Shown: positions 15,279 to 23,462 of the stretch, in pieces
Position numbering within the stretch: the stretch's first letter is position 1
How the letters are laid out: each line of letters starts with the position of its first letter
Source: Rhodococcus sp. (in: high G+C Gram-positive bacteria)
Lineage (GTDB): Bacteria > Actinomycetota > Actinomycetes > Mycobacteriales > Mycobacteriaceae
Direction of reading: 5' to 3'
Assembly: GCA_012514505.1 (NCBI GenBank)
Contig: JAAZAD010000179.1
Location: 1-32,763 of the forward strand
Length of the DNA stretch: 32,763 bases
Program-made: the position numbers and the translations under genes
Notes under the pieces: generated by a model
What the model was told of the DNA's origin: nothing
Database searches by the model: none
The model's input: the letters and a program-made list of their open reading frames with translations, nothing else

Positions 15279-17021
15279 GTGAGTGCTGAAACAGCGTCCG
15301 CAGACATCACACCGATCGTTACACCTGCCCAGGGGCGTGCTCTGCGCGCGTGGCAGCGGCGGGCACTCACCAAGTATCTCGCCAGCAACCCGAGGGACTT
15401 TCTGGCGGTGGCGACACCTGGCGCCGGTAAGACCACGTTCGCGCTTCGAGTGGCGTCGGAGCTGCTTCGGGACCGTACCGTCGACCAGATCACCGTCGTC
15501 GCTCCCACCGAGCACCTGAAGCATCAGTGGGCCGAGTCGGCCGCCAACTCGGGCATCGCGCTCGATTCCCGCTTTTCGAACTCCACAGGGCAAACCTCCA
15601 GCGACTACCAGGGTGTGGTGTTGACCTATGCGCAGGTCGCCTCTCATCCGTTCAAGCATCGAGTTCGCACCGAGGCCCGCCGAACCCTGGTCATTCTGGA
15701 CGAGATTCACCACGGCGGCGATGCGAAGAGCTGGGGTGAGGCCATCCGTGAGGCGTTCGACGGTGCGACCCGGCGTCTTGCACTGACCGGAACACCGTTC
15801 CGCAGCGACGACAGTGCCATTCCGTTCGTCACCTACGAGCCGGACCGTGAAGGCCTCATGCGGTCGAAGGCGGACCACTCGTACGGGTACTCCGACGCCC
15901 TGGCGGACGGTGTCGTGCGCCCCGTCGTGTTCTTGGCCTACTCGGGTGAGGCTCGGTGGCGGAACAACGCCGGCGAGGAGTTCACTGCTCGTCTCGGTGA
16001 GCCGCTGAACGCGGAGCAGACAGCCCGGGCGTGGCGCACCGCGTTGGATCCCGCCGGTGAATGGATACCGGCCGTGCTGCACGCCGCCAACACTCGACTG
16101 GGACAGTTGCGCAGCGGCGGCATGCCCGACGCGGGCGGTCTGGTCATCGCGACAGACCAGACCGTTGCTCGCGCTTACGCACAACTTCTCACCGCAGTCA
16201 CCGGTGAAGAACCTTGCGTCGTTCTGTCGGACGATCCCACTGCGTCCAAGCGCATCGCCGACTTCGGCGCCAGCGACCAGAAGTGGATGGTGGCGGTCCG
16301 AATGGTGTCCGAAGGTGTCGACGTACCGCGATTGGCGGTGGGCGTCTACGCGACCAGCGCATCCACGCCGCTGTACTTCGCGCAGGCGATCGGGCGATTC
16401 GTGCGGTCACGGGGCAAGGGCGAGACGGCGAGCGTGTTCTTGCCGTCGGTCCCCGTTCTCCTCGACCTCGCCAGCCAATTGGAGGCGCAGCGCGACCACG
16501 TTCTCGGCAAACCGCATCGGGAGAAGGAAGGGTTCGACGACGATCTCCTCGCCGATGCGAACAAGCAGAAGGACGAGCCGGGGGAGGACGAAAAGGCTTT
16601 CACCTCCATCGGCGCGGACGCAGAACTCGATCAGGTCATCTACGACGGATCGTCTTTCGGATCGGCCACGTTCTCCGGTAGCGACGAGGAAGCCGACTAC
16701 CTCGGTTTGCCAGGCCTGCTCGACGCCGAGCAGATGCGGGCACTGCTACGTCAACGCCAGCAGGAGCAGCTGGACAAGTCACCATCGGAGCCTGCGGCTC
16801 CCACCCCGCCGCCACAGGCGGCCGAGCGGGTGGCAGCGGCGGGCCAGCTGGCGCAGCTGCGACGCGAATTGAACTCTCTGGTGGCGATGCATCATCACCG
16901 CACCGGGAAGGCTCACGGAGTCATTCACGGTGAATTGCGGCGTACCTGTGGCGGACCACCGACTGCGATCGCGACCGTCGAACAGTTGACCGATCGGATT
17001 GCCACATTGCGAAAGTGGTGA
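15279..17021 (+). CDS. Superfamily 2 DEAD/DEAH-box helicase
   Basis: A 580-residue helicase starting at GTG 15279, with AGGA about eight bases upstream. An aromatic/arginine Q-like region (ALRAWQRRAL) precedes Walker A ATPGAGKTT with K51. Motif Ia is VVAPTEHLKHQW, motif II is DEIHH at 141-145, and motif III-like LTGTPFRSD is at 169-177. RecA domain 2 carries VRMVSEGVDVPRLAVGVYAT and motif VI QAIGRFVRSRG. A glutamine-rich coil and a C-terminal segment with HHRTGKAHGVIHGELRR and CGGPP follow. The order resembles RadD/XPB-type DNA helicases, pointing to DNA repair. No nuclease domain is seen and the flanks are housekeeping genes, so a defence role is not supported. It is followed by a strong terminator. 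Confidence 0.88.
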   Translation: MSAETASADITPIVTPAQGRALRAWQRRALTKYLASNPRDFLAVATPGAGKTTFALRVASELLRDRTVDQITVVAPTEHLKHQWAESAANSGIALDSRFSNSTGQTSSDYQGVVLTYAQVASHPFKHRVRTEARRTLVILDEIHHGGDAKSWGEAIREAFDGATRRLALTGTPFRSDDSAIPFVTYEPDREGLMRSKADHSYGYSDALADGVVRPVVFLAYSGEARWRNNAGEEFTARLGEPLNAEQTARAWRTALDPAGEWIPAVLHAANTRLGQLRSGGMPDAGGLVIATDQTVARAYAQLLTAVTGEEPCVVLSDDPTASKRIADFGASDQKWMVAVRMVSEGVDVPRLAVGVYATSASTPLYFAQAIGRFVRSRGKGETASVFLPSVPVLLDLASQLEAQRDHVLGKPHREKEGFDDDLLADANKQKDEPGEDEKAFTSIGADAELDQVIYDGSSFGSATFSGSDEEADYLGLPGLLDAEQMRALLRQRQQEQLDKSPSEPAAPTPPPQAAERVAAAGQLAQLRRELNSLVAMHHHRTGKAHGVIHGELRRTCGGPPTAIATVEQLTDRIATLRKW

Positions 17022-17043
17022 CGGGAGGAACCGACTGCACGAC

Positions 17044-17085
17044 GAAGCGGCGGGTGCATCACCTCGGTGATGCACCCGCCGCTTC
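17044..17085. terminator. Strong hairpin terminator after the helicase gene
   Basis: A perfect 19-bp stem (17044-17062 with 17067-17085) closes a CTCG loop, and TTCTGTTC follows. It sits 22 bp after the helicase stop and 56 bp before the 3' end of the converging DUF7455 gene, so it may serve both directions. Confidence 0.9.
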
Positions 17086-17141
17086 TGTTCGAGCGTCTTA
17101 CTTCAATGGTGAGCCCCGAACGGGTTCACCCGGGTGACTGA

Positions 17142-17336
17142 TCAGACGAGCTCTTCATTGTCGGAGACAACAGTTGCATTCATCTCGCGAAGGCGATCCG
17201 CGTGCTCGTTGGCGTGGTGATTGCAGAAGAGCAGTTCGCCTCCCGTGGGGAGAACTGCGCGTACGCGCGCTCCGGCTCCGCACCGGTCGCACCGGTCGGC
17301 TGCAGTCAACTGGGGGGTGGTCAGTGTTCCGGGCAT
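17142..17336 (-). CDS. DUF7455 zinc-ribbon-like small protein
   Basis: A 64-residue protein with GGAGGAG just before ATG 17336. It contains LTAADRCDRCGAGARVRAV and GELLFCNHHANEH, giving a CxxC plus CxxH pair that probably binds one zinc. This short family (LTAADRCDRCGA) is widespread in actinobacteria near sigA and is labelled DUF7455. No function is known. It stands alone between the helicase terminator and the DUF952 gene. On the minus strand TACAGT at 17481-17476 is a plausible -10, giving a leader of roughly 130 bases. Confidence 0.85.
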   Translation of the reverse strand: MPGTLTTPQLTAADRCDRCGAGARVRAVLPTGGELLFCNHHANEHADRLREMNATVVSDNEELV

Positions 17337-17553
17337 GACTCCTCCGTACTGGCTCTGGGCTCTTGCCTGTTGCCTGGGGCCTTGGTCCGCCGTGCCGGGA
17401 TGGCGCGGTAGATCTACTCTGTCAGACGTTCGGGCTTCACGCGTTGTTCCCGTCGGCGTTTCTTTCTGTTGCCACTGTATGGAAACTCGCAGTACAAACG
17501 AAAATGCGCCGAGCTGCGTTCGCTCACAGCTGATTCGCGGTGAACGTGAACGC

Positions 17554-17559
17554 TAGAGT
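17554..17559 (+). promoter_or_regulatory. Putative -10 element for leaderless DUF952 gene
   Basis: TAGAGT matches TANNNT and ends six bases before GTG 17566. No ribosome site is present, which supports transcription starting at the start codon. Confidence 0.5.
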
Positions 17560-17565
17560 GCACGT

Positions 17566-17931
17566 GTGAACCAGCACACAGAAGACTCGTCCGTGCTTCT
17601 CCACATCTGCTCGGATGCCGAGTGGGCGGTAGCTGTCGAGTCGGGCACGAGAGTGCCTGCTTCGTTTGCCGCGGAAGGGTTCGTACACCTCTCTGCACCG
17701 TCACAGGTCCACCTGCCCGCGAATCGGTTGTTTGCCGGCCGGACCGATCTCGTGCTCTTGCGGCTCGACCCGGACCGGCTCGGCTCTCCGGTGCGTTGGG
17801 AAGCGGGCGTGCCGGACGACCCCGATTCGATGCGTTTTCCCCACCTGTACGGGCCGTTGCCGGTCGATGCCGTGACAGCGGTTCTGGAGTACCGGCCGGA
17901 CGAATCAGGCCGGTTTCCGGCCTGGTCCTGA
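17566..17931 (+). CDS. DUF952 family protein
   Basis: A 121-residue cytosolic protein. The segments GFVHLSAPSQVHLPANRLFAGRTDLVLLRLDP and VRWEAG, FPHLYGPLPVDAV are diagnostic of DUF952, a compact fold related to ADP-ribose-binding or tRNA-phosphotransferase-like proteins, though no activity is established. The start GTG 17566 is supported by the family N-terminus (LLHICSDAEW soon after the start) and by a -10 hexamer six bases upstream. It stands alone between DUF7455 and sigA and ends at a hairpin. Confidence 0.86.
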   Translation: MNQHTEDSSVLLHICSDAEWAVAVESGTRVPASFAAEGFVHLSAPSQVHLPANRLFAGRTDLVLLRLDPDRLGSPVRWEAGVPDDPDSMRFPHLYGPLPVDAVTAVLEYRPDESGRFPAWS

Positions 17932-17938
17932 AAACGAC

Positions 17939-17970
17939 GTTCGCCCCACCGACGAGGCGGCGGGGCGAAC
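17939..17970. terminator. Bidirectional hairpin between DUF952 gene and sigA
   Basis: GTTCGCCCC at 17939-17947 pairs with GGGGCGAAC at 17962-17970, and an inner CCG/CGG extends the stem with one mismatch. It lies eight bases after the DUF952 stop and 23 bases beyond the sigA stop, serving both converging genes. Confidence 0.82.
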
Positions 17971-17992
17971 GGGTGTGAAGTTGGTGCGACTC

Positions 17993-19354
17993 CTAGTCGA
18001 GGTAGTCGCGCAGAACCTGGGAACGACTCGGATGGCGGAGCTTCGACATGGTCTTCGACTCGATCTGACGAATTCGCTCACGGGTGACGCCGTAGACCTG
18101 CCCGATCTCGTCGAGCGTGCGTGGCTGACCGTCGGTCAGGCCGAAGCGGAGGCGAACAACACCCGCCTCACGCTCGGAAAGCGTTTCGAGGACCGACTGC
18201 AACTGGTCCTGAAGCAGCGTGAACGACACGGCATCGACGGCGACAACGGCTTCGGAGTCTTCGATGAAGTCACCGAGTTGGCTGTCACCCTCGTCACCGA
18301 TGGTCTGGTCGAGCGAAATGGGCTCCCGGGCGTACTGCTGGATCTCCAGCACCTTCTCGGGCGTGATGTCCATTTCCTTCGCCAGCTCTTCGGGAGTCGG
18401 CTCGCGGCCGAGATCCTGCAGCAGCTCACGTTGGATGCGACCGAGCTTGTTGATGACCTCGACCATGTGGACCGGGATACGGATGGTTCGGGCCTGGTCG
18501 GCCATGGCGCGGGTGATGGCCTGACGGATCCACCAGGTGGCGTACGTCGAGAACTTGTAGCCCTTGGTGTAGTCGAACTTCTCGACCGCGCGAATGAGAC
18601 CCAGGTTTCCTTCCTGGATCAGGTCGAGGAACGCCATGCCGCGACCGGTGTAGCGCTTGGCCAGCGACACCACGAGACGGAGGTTCGCTTCGAGGAGGTG
18701 GTTCTTGGCGCGGTTACCGTCGCGACAGATCCAGCTGTAGTCGCGACGCTGAGCTGCAGGGAGCTTCTCGCCGGCGTCGGCGATCTCCTGCATGCGCTGA
18801 GTGGCGTACAAGCCGGCCTCGATGCGCTTTGCGAGCTCGACCTCTTCCTCGGCATTGAGAAGCGCAACCTTGCCGATCTGCTTGAGGTAGGCGCGCACGG
18901 AGTCGGCGGAGGCGGTGAGCTCGGCGTCCTTGCGTGCCTGACGCAGTGCTTCGGATTCTTCTTCGTCCCAGACGAAGTCTCCGGAGGCCTTGTCTTTCTC
19001 GGTGGGCTCGGACGTGCCGTCTTCCTCGTCGTCGGCGACGGCGACAACCTCCACCACATCGGACGCGGCAGCGGCCAGATCGCTCTCGCTGGCGTCCATG
19101 TCTTCGATGTCGGTCTCTGTGCCCTCGGCGTCGGGTCCCGCCTTGGTGGACTTCTTCGCAGCAGCCTTCTTGCCGGCGGCCTTCTTGGCTGGTGCCTTCT
19201 TCGCTGCGGCCTTCTTGGCGGGGGCTTTCTTCGCCGCCGCCTTCTTGGCAGGTGCCTTCCCTGCTGAGGCAGTACCGTTCACCGCATCTGCGGTGGGTGA
19301 TTCCGGCACTGACTCGGCGGAGTCAGCAGTCTGACGTGTATCCGTGGCTGCCAC
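17993..19354 (-). CDS. sigA: Primary RNA polymerase sigma factor SigA
   Basis: A 453-residue group 1 sigma-70. The N-terminal third is non-conserved: residues from about 33 to 68 are a lysine/alanine/proline repeat ([13 protein letters not shown]) followed by an acidic stretch ([17 protein letters not shown]). The core begins at [18 protein letters not shown] and includes [52 protein letters not shown], and region 4 with [30 protein letters not shown]. It recognises the main housekeeping promoters. The start is GTG 19354 with AAAGGG upstream. A minus-strand TACAAT at 19457-19452 is a weak candidate -10, and a small hairpin (19429-19443) would lie at the start of the message. It follows ppgK by 121 bp. 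Confidence 0.97.
   Translation of the reverse strand: MAATDTRQTADSAESVPESPTADAVNGTASAGKAPAKKAAAKKAPAKKAAAKKAPAKKAAGKKAAAKKSTKAGPDAEGTETDIEDMDASESDLAAAASDVVEVVAVADDEEDGTSEPTEKDKASGDFVWDEEESEALRQARKDAELTASADSVRAYLKQIGKVALLNAEEEVELAKRIEAGLYATQRMQEIADAGEKLPAAQRRDYSWICRDGNRAKNHLLEANLRLVVSLAKRYTGRGMAFLDLIQEGNLGLIRAVEKFDYTKGYKFSTYATWWIRQAITRAMADQARTIRIPVHMVEVINKLGRIQRELLQDLGREPTPEELAKEMDITPEKVLEIQQYAREPISLDQTIGDEGDSQLGDFIEDSEAVVAVDAVSFTLLQDQLQSVLETLSEREAGVVRLRFGLTDGQPRTLDEIGQVYGVTRERIRQIESKTMSKLRHPSRSQVLRDYLD
19150..19262 (-). repeat. Lysine/alanine/proline codon repeat inside sigA
   Basis: About seven imperfect 15-base units encode [10 protein letters not shown] or KKAAG blocks in the SigA N-terminus. 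The repeat is histone H1-like in composition and changes length easily by slippage. Confidence 0.8.
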
Positions 19355-19475
19355 GTACGCCCTTTCGTGACGGTGTCGTGCGGCGTCACGCCAGAGTGAT
19401 CATCCGGCGGAGAGGTCTGTTGGTTTCGCCGGCTCGGAGCCGGGCCCCACCATTGTAACGACCGAATCGAAATAG

Positions 19476-20228
19476 TTAGGGAGCGATACCCTTATCTGCC
19501 GCCATTGCCGCCCCGACAATGCCTGCGGCGTTGAGCAGAGCAGCAGGTACGACCTCGGTTCGGTTCTTGAGATGCGGAATCCATTTCTCGTGTTTGCGGC
19601 TGATCCCGCCGCCGGCGATGAACAGGTCCGGCCACAGCAGCGCCTCGATCCGCTCGAGGATGCGCGTCACTTCCTTCGACCACGCCTTGTAGCTGAGATT
19701 CTTCGCTGTTTTGACCGATGACGCAGCCCGGTGCTCGGCCTCTTTGCCGTCGACCTCGAGATGCCCGAACTCGGTGTTGGGCAGTAGTTCGCCGTTGTGG
19801 AGTACGGCGGATCCGATTCCCGTGCCGAACGTCAGCAGGACCACCACCCCGTCGACGTCCCGACCTGCGCCGAGCGCATCCTCGGCGATACCGGCTGCGT
19901 CGGCGTCGTTGAGTACGACGACTCCACGGGAGCCCAGACGCTCGGTGAACAACGCTTTCGCGTCGGTGCCGATCCATGCCTTGTCCACGTTGGCGGCAGA
20001 AAAGGCCACCCCGGCCCGCACCACGCTGGGCAGGGTGATTCCGACGTCCCCCTGCCAACCCGCTCGATCGACGATTTCGGCGACGGTCTCGGCGACGGCC
20101 TCGGGGGTGGACGGTTGTGGTGTGGCGATCTTGATGCGGTCGCCGATCAGCGCGCCGGTGGTGAGATCGACTGTGCCGCCCTTGACGCTGCTGCCGCCCA
20201 CGTCGATACCGAAGCCTGTTTTCGTCAT
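19476..20228 (-). CDS. ppgK: Polyphosphate glucokinase
   Basis: A 250-residue ROK-type kinase. The N-terminal phosphate loop GFGIDVGGSSVKGG, the catalytic region VVLNDADAAGIAED, the LTFGTGIGSAVLHNGELLPNTEFGHLE adenosine/sugar motif and the C-terminal WPDLFIAGGGISRK are all present. It phosphorylates glucose to glucose 6-phosphate with polyphosphate (or ATP). The typical ROK zinc cysteines are absent, as in other PpgK proteins. GAGGAG is about nine bases before ATG 20228. It is divergent from suhB and upstream of sigA on the same strand, as in mycobacteria (Rv2702). A minus-strand TAGGGT at 20288-20283 is a possible -10. Confidence 0.95.
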   Translation of the reverse strand: MTKTGFGIDVGGSSVKGGTVDLTTGALIGDRIKIATPQPSTPEAVAETVAEIVDRAGWQGDVGITLPSVVRAGVAFSAANVDKAWIGTDAKALFTERLGSRGVVVLNDADAAGIAEDALGAGRDVDGVVVLLTFGTGIGSAVLHNGELLPNTEFGHLEVDGKEAEHRAASSVKTAKNLSYKAWSKEVTRILERIEALLWPDLFIAGGGISRKHEKWIPHLKNRTEVVPAALLNAAGIVGAAMAADKGIAP

Positions 20229-20443
20229 GTCGTGCGCTCCTCGTCGTTCGAACGGATCGTCGCGGCAAATCTTGTGTGTGCAACCCTAGCCCGCTCGACC
20301 GTGCGGGGTGGGTGGACGGGAATCGGTGACTCCACCGGTGGTGAAGATCGCGACGTGTGTGTTGCGATGGACGGGTGCAGGCACACGAGAACGTCGTCGA
20401 CGACGTGGAAGGCGCCTCGGCGGGCGCCGTCAGGAGTGGAGCG

Positions 20444-21334
20444 ATGGAGGGCGAAGCCGATGTGGTGGATCCGCGGGAGCTGCTCGAGGTGGCGCTCGAG
20501 ATCGCCTGGGAGGCGGCCGAACATGTGCGGTCTCGGCGCGTGGAGGTGTTCGGCAGCGTCGGTGCGTCGGTGGAGGCGAATTCGTCCGTGGAGTCGAAGA
20601 GCACGGTCACCGACCCGGTGACCGTTGTCGACACGGAGACGGAGCAGTTGATTCGTGACCGGCTGGCGCAGCTGCGTCCGAACGACACCGTTCTCGGTGA
20701 AGAAGGCGGGGGAGCGTCGGAACCGGTGGCCGGTGTGCGGTGGGTGGTCGATCCGATCGACGGCACCGTGAATTTCCTGTACGGAGTTCCCGCCTATTCC
20801 GTGTCCATCGCGGCTCAAGTGGACGGCGTGTCGGTAGCGGGTGTGGTGGCCGATGTCGCCGCCGGCGCCTGCTTCCACGCGGTGAAAGGGCGTGGCGCAT
20901 CACTGAGGGACGCGCGCGGAACGGAACATCCCTTGAGATGTAATCCCGTGACGAGCGCATCGATGGCACTGCTTGCCACAGGATTCGGGTACGCGAAGGA
21001 GCGACGACGGGCGCAGGGCCGCTTGATCGCCGAGATCCTGCCGCAGGTGCGGGATGTGCGCCGCATCGGTTCGGCCGCGCTCGACCTGTGCATGGTGGCG
21101 GCGGGGCGTGTCGACGCGCACTACGAGCACGGGCTCAATCCCTGGGACTGGGCGGCCGGTTCGCTCATCGCGGCCGAAGCCGGGGCTCGGGTACGGGTTC
21201 CTGCCCCGGATTCGAACGGTGCGGCGGGTGAGGTCGTGGTGGCCGCTGCACCGGGCATCGCGGACGAGATCGATGCCATCCTCGACCGGGCAGGTGCGCT
21301 CGAGCCGATCCCCGAGGGGCTGACCGCCGGCTGA
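20444..21334 (+). CDS. suhB: Inositol monophosphatase family protein
   Basis: A 296-residue magnesium-dependent phosphatase. Metal ligands are seen in LGEEGG (E86/E87), WVVDPIDGTVNF (D103, D106) and the late NPWDWAAG motif. ATG 20444 has AGGAG seven bases upstream; the frame extends further upstream to 20357 but that part lacks family similarity. The enzyme makes free myo-inositol for mycothiol and phosphatidylinositol, and may act on other sugar phosphates such as fructose 1,6-bisphosphate or histidinol phosphate. Its place divergent from ppgK matches mycobacterial Rv2701c (suhB). It converges on cei with 29 bases between stops. Confidence 0.9.
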   Translation: MEGEADVVDPRELLEVALEIAWEAAEHVRSRRVEVFGSVGASVEANSSVESKSTVTDPVTVVDTETEQLIRDRLAQLRPNDTVLGEEGGGASEPVAGVRWVVDPIDGTVNFLYGVPAYSVSIAAQVDGVSVAGVVADVAAGACFHAVKGRGASLRDARGTEHPLRCNPVTSASMALLATGFGYAKERRRAQGRLIAEILPQVRDVRRIGSAALDLCMVAAGRVDAHYEHGLNPWDWAAGSLIAAEAGARVRVPAPDSNGAAGEVVVAAAPGIADEIDAILDRAGALEPIPEGLTAG

Positions 21335-21363
21335 CCGAGGTGAACCTCATCGGCCTGCGTGGT

Positions 21364-22047
21364 TCAGCACGCTGCGGTGCGTGCGGCCTCGAGGAGTTCG
21401 ATGTCCAGTGCGGCAGGGTCGGAGCCAGGTGCGGTGTCCCGAAGGGAGCGCAGCGCCTCTTCGGCGTCCGGGTTCGGTGAAATGGACCGGAAGTAGGTAC
21501 CGAGGGCCAAGTCCACCGTGTTGTCGGTCCGTTCGTCCTGGATGAGCTCCGTACACGGCGCCACGAGCCACGCCGCGCTCGCGGCGGCCAAACCGTTCGG
21601 TCCGAAGCGAAGTTGACCCACACACTGCATGTTCTGATCGACGTACACGGGATCGTTGCCGGCCTGGATGTCGGGAGCGCTCGCGAAGCCGTAGTCGTTC
21701 AAGCGTGCGGCGACCTGCGTGGCCTGGCCGGATTCGCCGTTCGCGTTGAAGACACGAACCTGGACTGCCGAGAGCGCGGCAGGTTCCACGTCGCGCAATG
21801 CATCGCCATCGATCTTGTCACCGAGTGGTGCCGGAGCGGGGTTGTCGTCCTTCGGGTCGTCGGCCGGTGGTGCGTTGCACGCGACGGGTGCCGCAGTTCC
21901 TTCGGTCTTGGCCAAGACGCCGATCCAGACGAAGACCCCGAGCAACGCGAGAACAGAGAGCACCACGATGATCGGTGTCGCTCGGCGTCGGCGGAACGGA
22001 CGCCCGCGGTCATCGGTGGAACTACCGTCGGTGATCAGTGAAACCAC
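21364..22047 (-). CDS. cei: Envelope integrity protein Cei (LytR C-terminal domain)
   Basis: A 227-residue protein with an N-terminal cytoplasmic arginine-rich segment (RPFRRRRA), one transmembrane helix (TPIIVVLSVLALLGVFVWIGVLA) and an extracytoplasmic domain. The latter begins with VRVFNANGESGQATQVAARLNDYGF, the hallmark of the LytR_C domain, and carries several cysteines (VACNAPP, MQCVGQ, APCTEL, TAAC) that may form disulfides. It corresponds to Rv2700, required for cell-envelope integrity in M. tuberculosis. GTG 22047 is chosen, with GAGG six bases upstream; a longer frame starts at 22140 but a -10-like TAGGCT abuts it. It is divergent from the DUF4193 gene. Confidence 0.86.
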   Translation of the reverse strand: MVSLITDGSSTDDRGRPFRRRRATPIIVVLSVLALLGVFVWIGVLAKTEGTAAPVACNAPPADDPKDDNPAPAPLGDKIDGDALRDVEPAALSAVQVRVFNANGESGQATQVAARLNDYGFASAPDIQAGNDPVYVDQNMQCVGQLRFGPNGLAAASAAWLVAPCTELIQDERTDNTVDLALGTYFRSISPNPDAEEALRSLRDTAPGSDPAALDIELLEAARTAAC

Positions 22048-22546
22048 GGGTGCCTCGACCTCTCCTGCTGCGCTTGCAATATGTTGCGCACCGAAACTGT
22101 GTGACCGCGTAACTGTGATCGCGTGTCGGTGCCCGGCCACAGCCTATGCGGCACAGGTTCGCGACCTACCTTAGAGGGCCATCGCCTGGGTGCGTGCAGA
22201 CTCACCGGGCTGTGGAATGTCACAGGTTGCTGTGTTGTTGGTGACAATTAGCAGACAATTTGCGAGATCCGCCGATTCAGTTACCGGGTTCGGCCTTCTT
22301 TCGGCTACTGTCTGGCGGCCCGAGTCGTTCGGCACCGTGTACGGCGAGGGTTGATCGACGAGACGAATGAGGCGTAGATCATGGTTTCCGGATGCGATTC
22401 CGGGCACTTTTTCGGCAGCCGAAGCGTTGAGCAGCGACAGGGTGTGGTCTGCACCGAAGGCGGTTTTGTGCGGGCAGTCGACCGACTGGCGGTTCGACGC
22501 CCGGCATGGAGCCGGTTTACACGGAAGAGGATGAGGGGAAGACGAG
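22048..22546. other. Long divergent intergenic region between cei and DUF4193 gene
   Basis: These 499 bp are the largest gene-free stretch in the window. Minus-strand TAGGCT at 22146-22141 could be the cei -10. On the plus strand TTACCG (22281-22286) and TACTGT (22306-22311) form a weak promoter with 19-base spacing; its leader to DUF4193 would be about 230 bases. Small hairpins such as AGTCG/CGACT occur, but I recognise no known riboswitch. Short frames here lack ribosome sites and family similarity. Confidence 0.45.
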
Positions 22547-22849
22547 ATGGCTACTGATTACGACGCACCGCGTCGGACGGAGTCGGACGAGGTTTCGGAA
22601 GATTCGCTGGAGGAGCTGAAAGCGCGGCGCAACGAGGCGCAGTCTGCTGTTGTCGACGTAGACGAGTCGGACACCGCAGAGTCGTTCGAGCTTCCCGGTG
22701 CCGATCTTTCCGGCGAGGAGTTGTCTGTTCGGGTCGTTCCGAAGCAGGCGGACGAATTCACCTGTTCGAGCTGCTTCCTGGTCCATCACCGCAGCAGGCT
22801 CGCCAGCGAGGCCGGCGGGCAACCGATCTGCTTGGACTGCGCTGCCTAG
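22547..22849 (+). CDS. DUF4193 domain-containing zinc-ribbon protein (Rv2699c-like)
   Basis: A 100-residue acidic protein. The N-terminus MATDYDAPRRTESDE and SLEELKARRNEAQSAVVDVDE match DUF4193, and the C-terminus FTCSSCFLVHHRSRLA with PICLDCAA gives two CxxC pairs for one zinc. AGGGGAAG lies a few bases before ATG 22547. Proteins of this family are essential or highly expressed in mycobacteria as I recall, but no biochemical role is known. The zinc ribbon and acidic tail suggest a link to transcription or translation, which is inference. It converges on DUF3093 with two 12-base direct repeats between the stops. Confidence 0.9.
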   Translation: MATDYDAPRRTESDEVSEDSLEELKARRNEAQSAVVDVDESDTAESFELPGADLSGEELSVRVVPKQADEFTCSSCFLVHHRSRLASEAGGQPICLDCAA

Positions 22850-22882
22850 TTCGATCGTCACGAACTGAGTTTCGATCGTCAC
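22850..22882. repeat. Two 12-bp direct repeats in a convergent gap
   Basis: TTCGATCGTCAC occurs at 22850-22861 and again at 22871-22882, 21 bases apart (two helical turns). It starts immediately after the DUF4193 stop and contains the palindrome CGATCG. Confidence 0.85.
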
Positions 22883-22894
22883 CAGACGAGAACG

Positions 22895-23407
22895 TCAGGC
22901 AGGGGGGCGTGCATGACCGAGCGCGGCGAGGAGTTCGGCAGGACGCCGTGTGCTGACGAGCCAGTAGGGGGTCGGGTCGTCAGGGTCGTCGAGCACGACG
23001 AGGATCATCGTCTTGACCCAGGTCCGGTGTTGCACGAATGCGGCAGGATCGAGCTGACGACCGAGCGCGGCACTCTTGGCCGACGCCGGTACTTCGGCGG
23101 CCCGGGCGATGATGTCGACGGGGAGATGCGCGTCGCCGACACGAAGGTGCCGGCCATCTGCTTCGTCGACCACCTCCACCCTCAGGCGGCTCAGCCAGAT
23201 CATTCCCCAGATCGGCAGCGGCAGCAGGAGAAGGTAGGGAAGCCACGCCCGTAGGCCGGGCGCGCCCATGTGGATCTCGGCGGCAAGCAAACCGGCCACG
23301 AACAAGCCCGGCAACCACCACCACACCGGCACCCACAACCGTTCGGAATAGACGGTTGTCGGGGTGCTGTTGGAGGGCATTACTTCTGGGCTTGGCGATT
23401 GTGGCAC
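22895..23407 (-). CDS. DUF3093 membrane protein (Rv2698-like)
   Basis: A 170-residue protein with VYSERLWVPVWWW, the conserved DUF3093 entry, then two transmembrane helices (LPGLFVAGLLAAEIHMG and AWLPYLLLLPLPIWGMIWL). A cytoplasmic domain follows with RVEVVDEADGRHLRVGDAHLP and a YWLVSTRRPAELLAAL end that resembles a PH-like domain. GTG 23407 is preferred because TATCCT lies exactly six bases upstream on the minus strand; ATG 23380 is an in-frame alternative without a clear ribosome site. It is divergent from dut across 55 bp. In mycobacteria the same pair is Rv2698 and dut. Function unknown. Confidence 0.86.
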   Translation of the reverse strand: MPQSPSPEVMPSNSTPTTVYSERLWVPVWWWLPGLFVAGLLAAEIHMGAPGLRAWLPYLLLLPLPIWGMIWLSRLRVEVVDEADGRHLRVGDAHLPVDIIARAAEVPASAKSAALGRQLDPAAFVQHRTWVKTMILVVLDDPDDPTPYWLVSTRRPAELLAALGHARPPA

Positions 23408-23413
23408 GCACCC

Positions 23414-23419
23414 AGGATA
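23414..23419 (-). promoter_or_regulatory. Putative -10 element for leaderless DUF3093 gene
   Basis: TATCCT on the minus strand fits TANNNT and ends six bases before GTG 23407, deciding that start over ATG 23380. A plus-strand TAGGCT at 23449-23454, eight bases before the dut GTG, may be its divergent counterpart. Confidence 0.5.
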
Positions 23420-23462
23420 GTCCTAGGTCGCTCGTGTCGAGCTGAGAGTAGGCTCGGTGCAC

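Noticed and set aside
15279-17021. Helicase as part of a phage-defence system
   Set aside because: No nuclease, methylase or other defence partner is nearby, and the neighbours are core genes; DNA repair is more likely.
17408-17417. Perfect palindrome GTAGATCTAC upstream of the DUF7455 gene as an operator
   Set aside because: Ten bases only, single copy, no link to a regulator; could be chance.
22171-22407. Open frame of 78 codons on the minus strand upstream of cei
   Set aside because: No ribosome site, no recognisable family and it lies in promoter-like DNA; chance frames are common at this GC.
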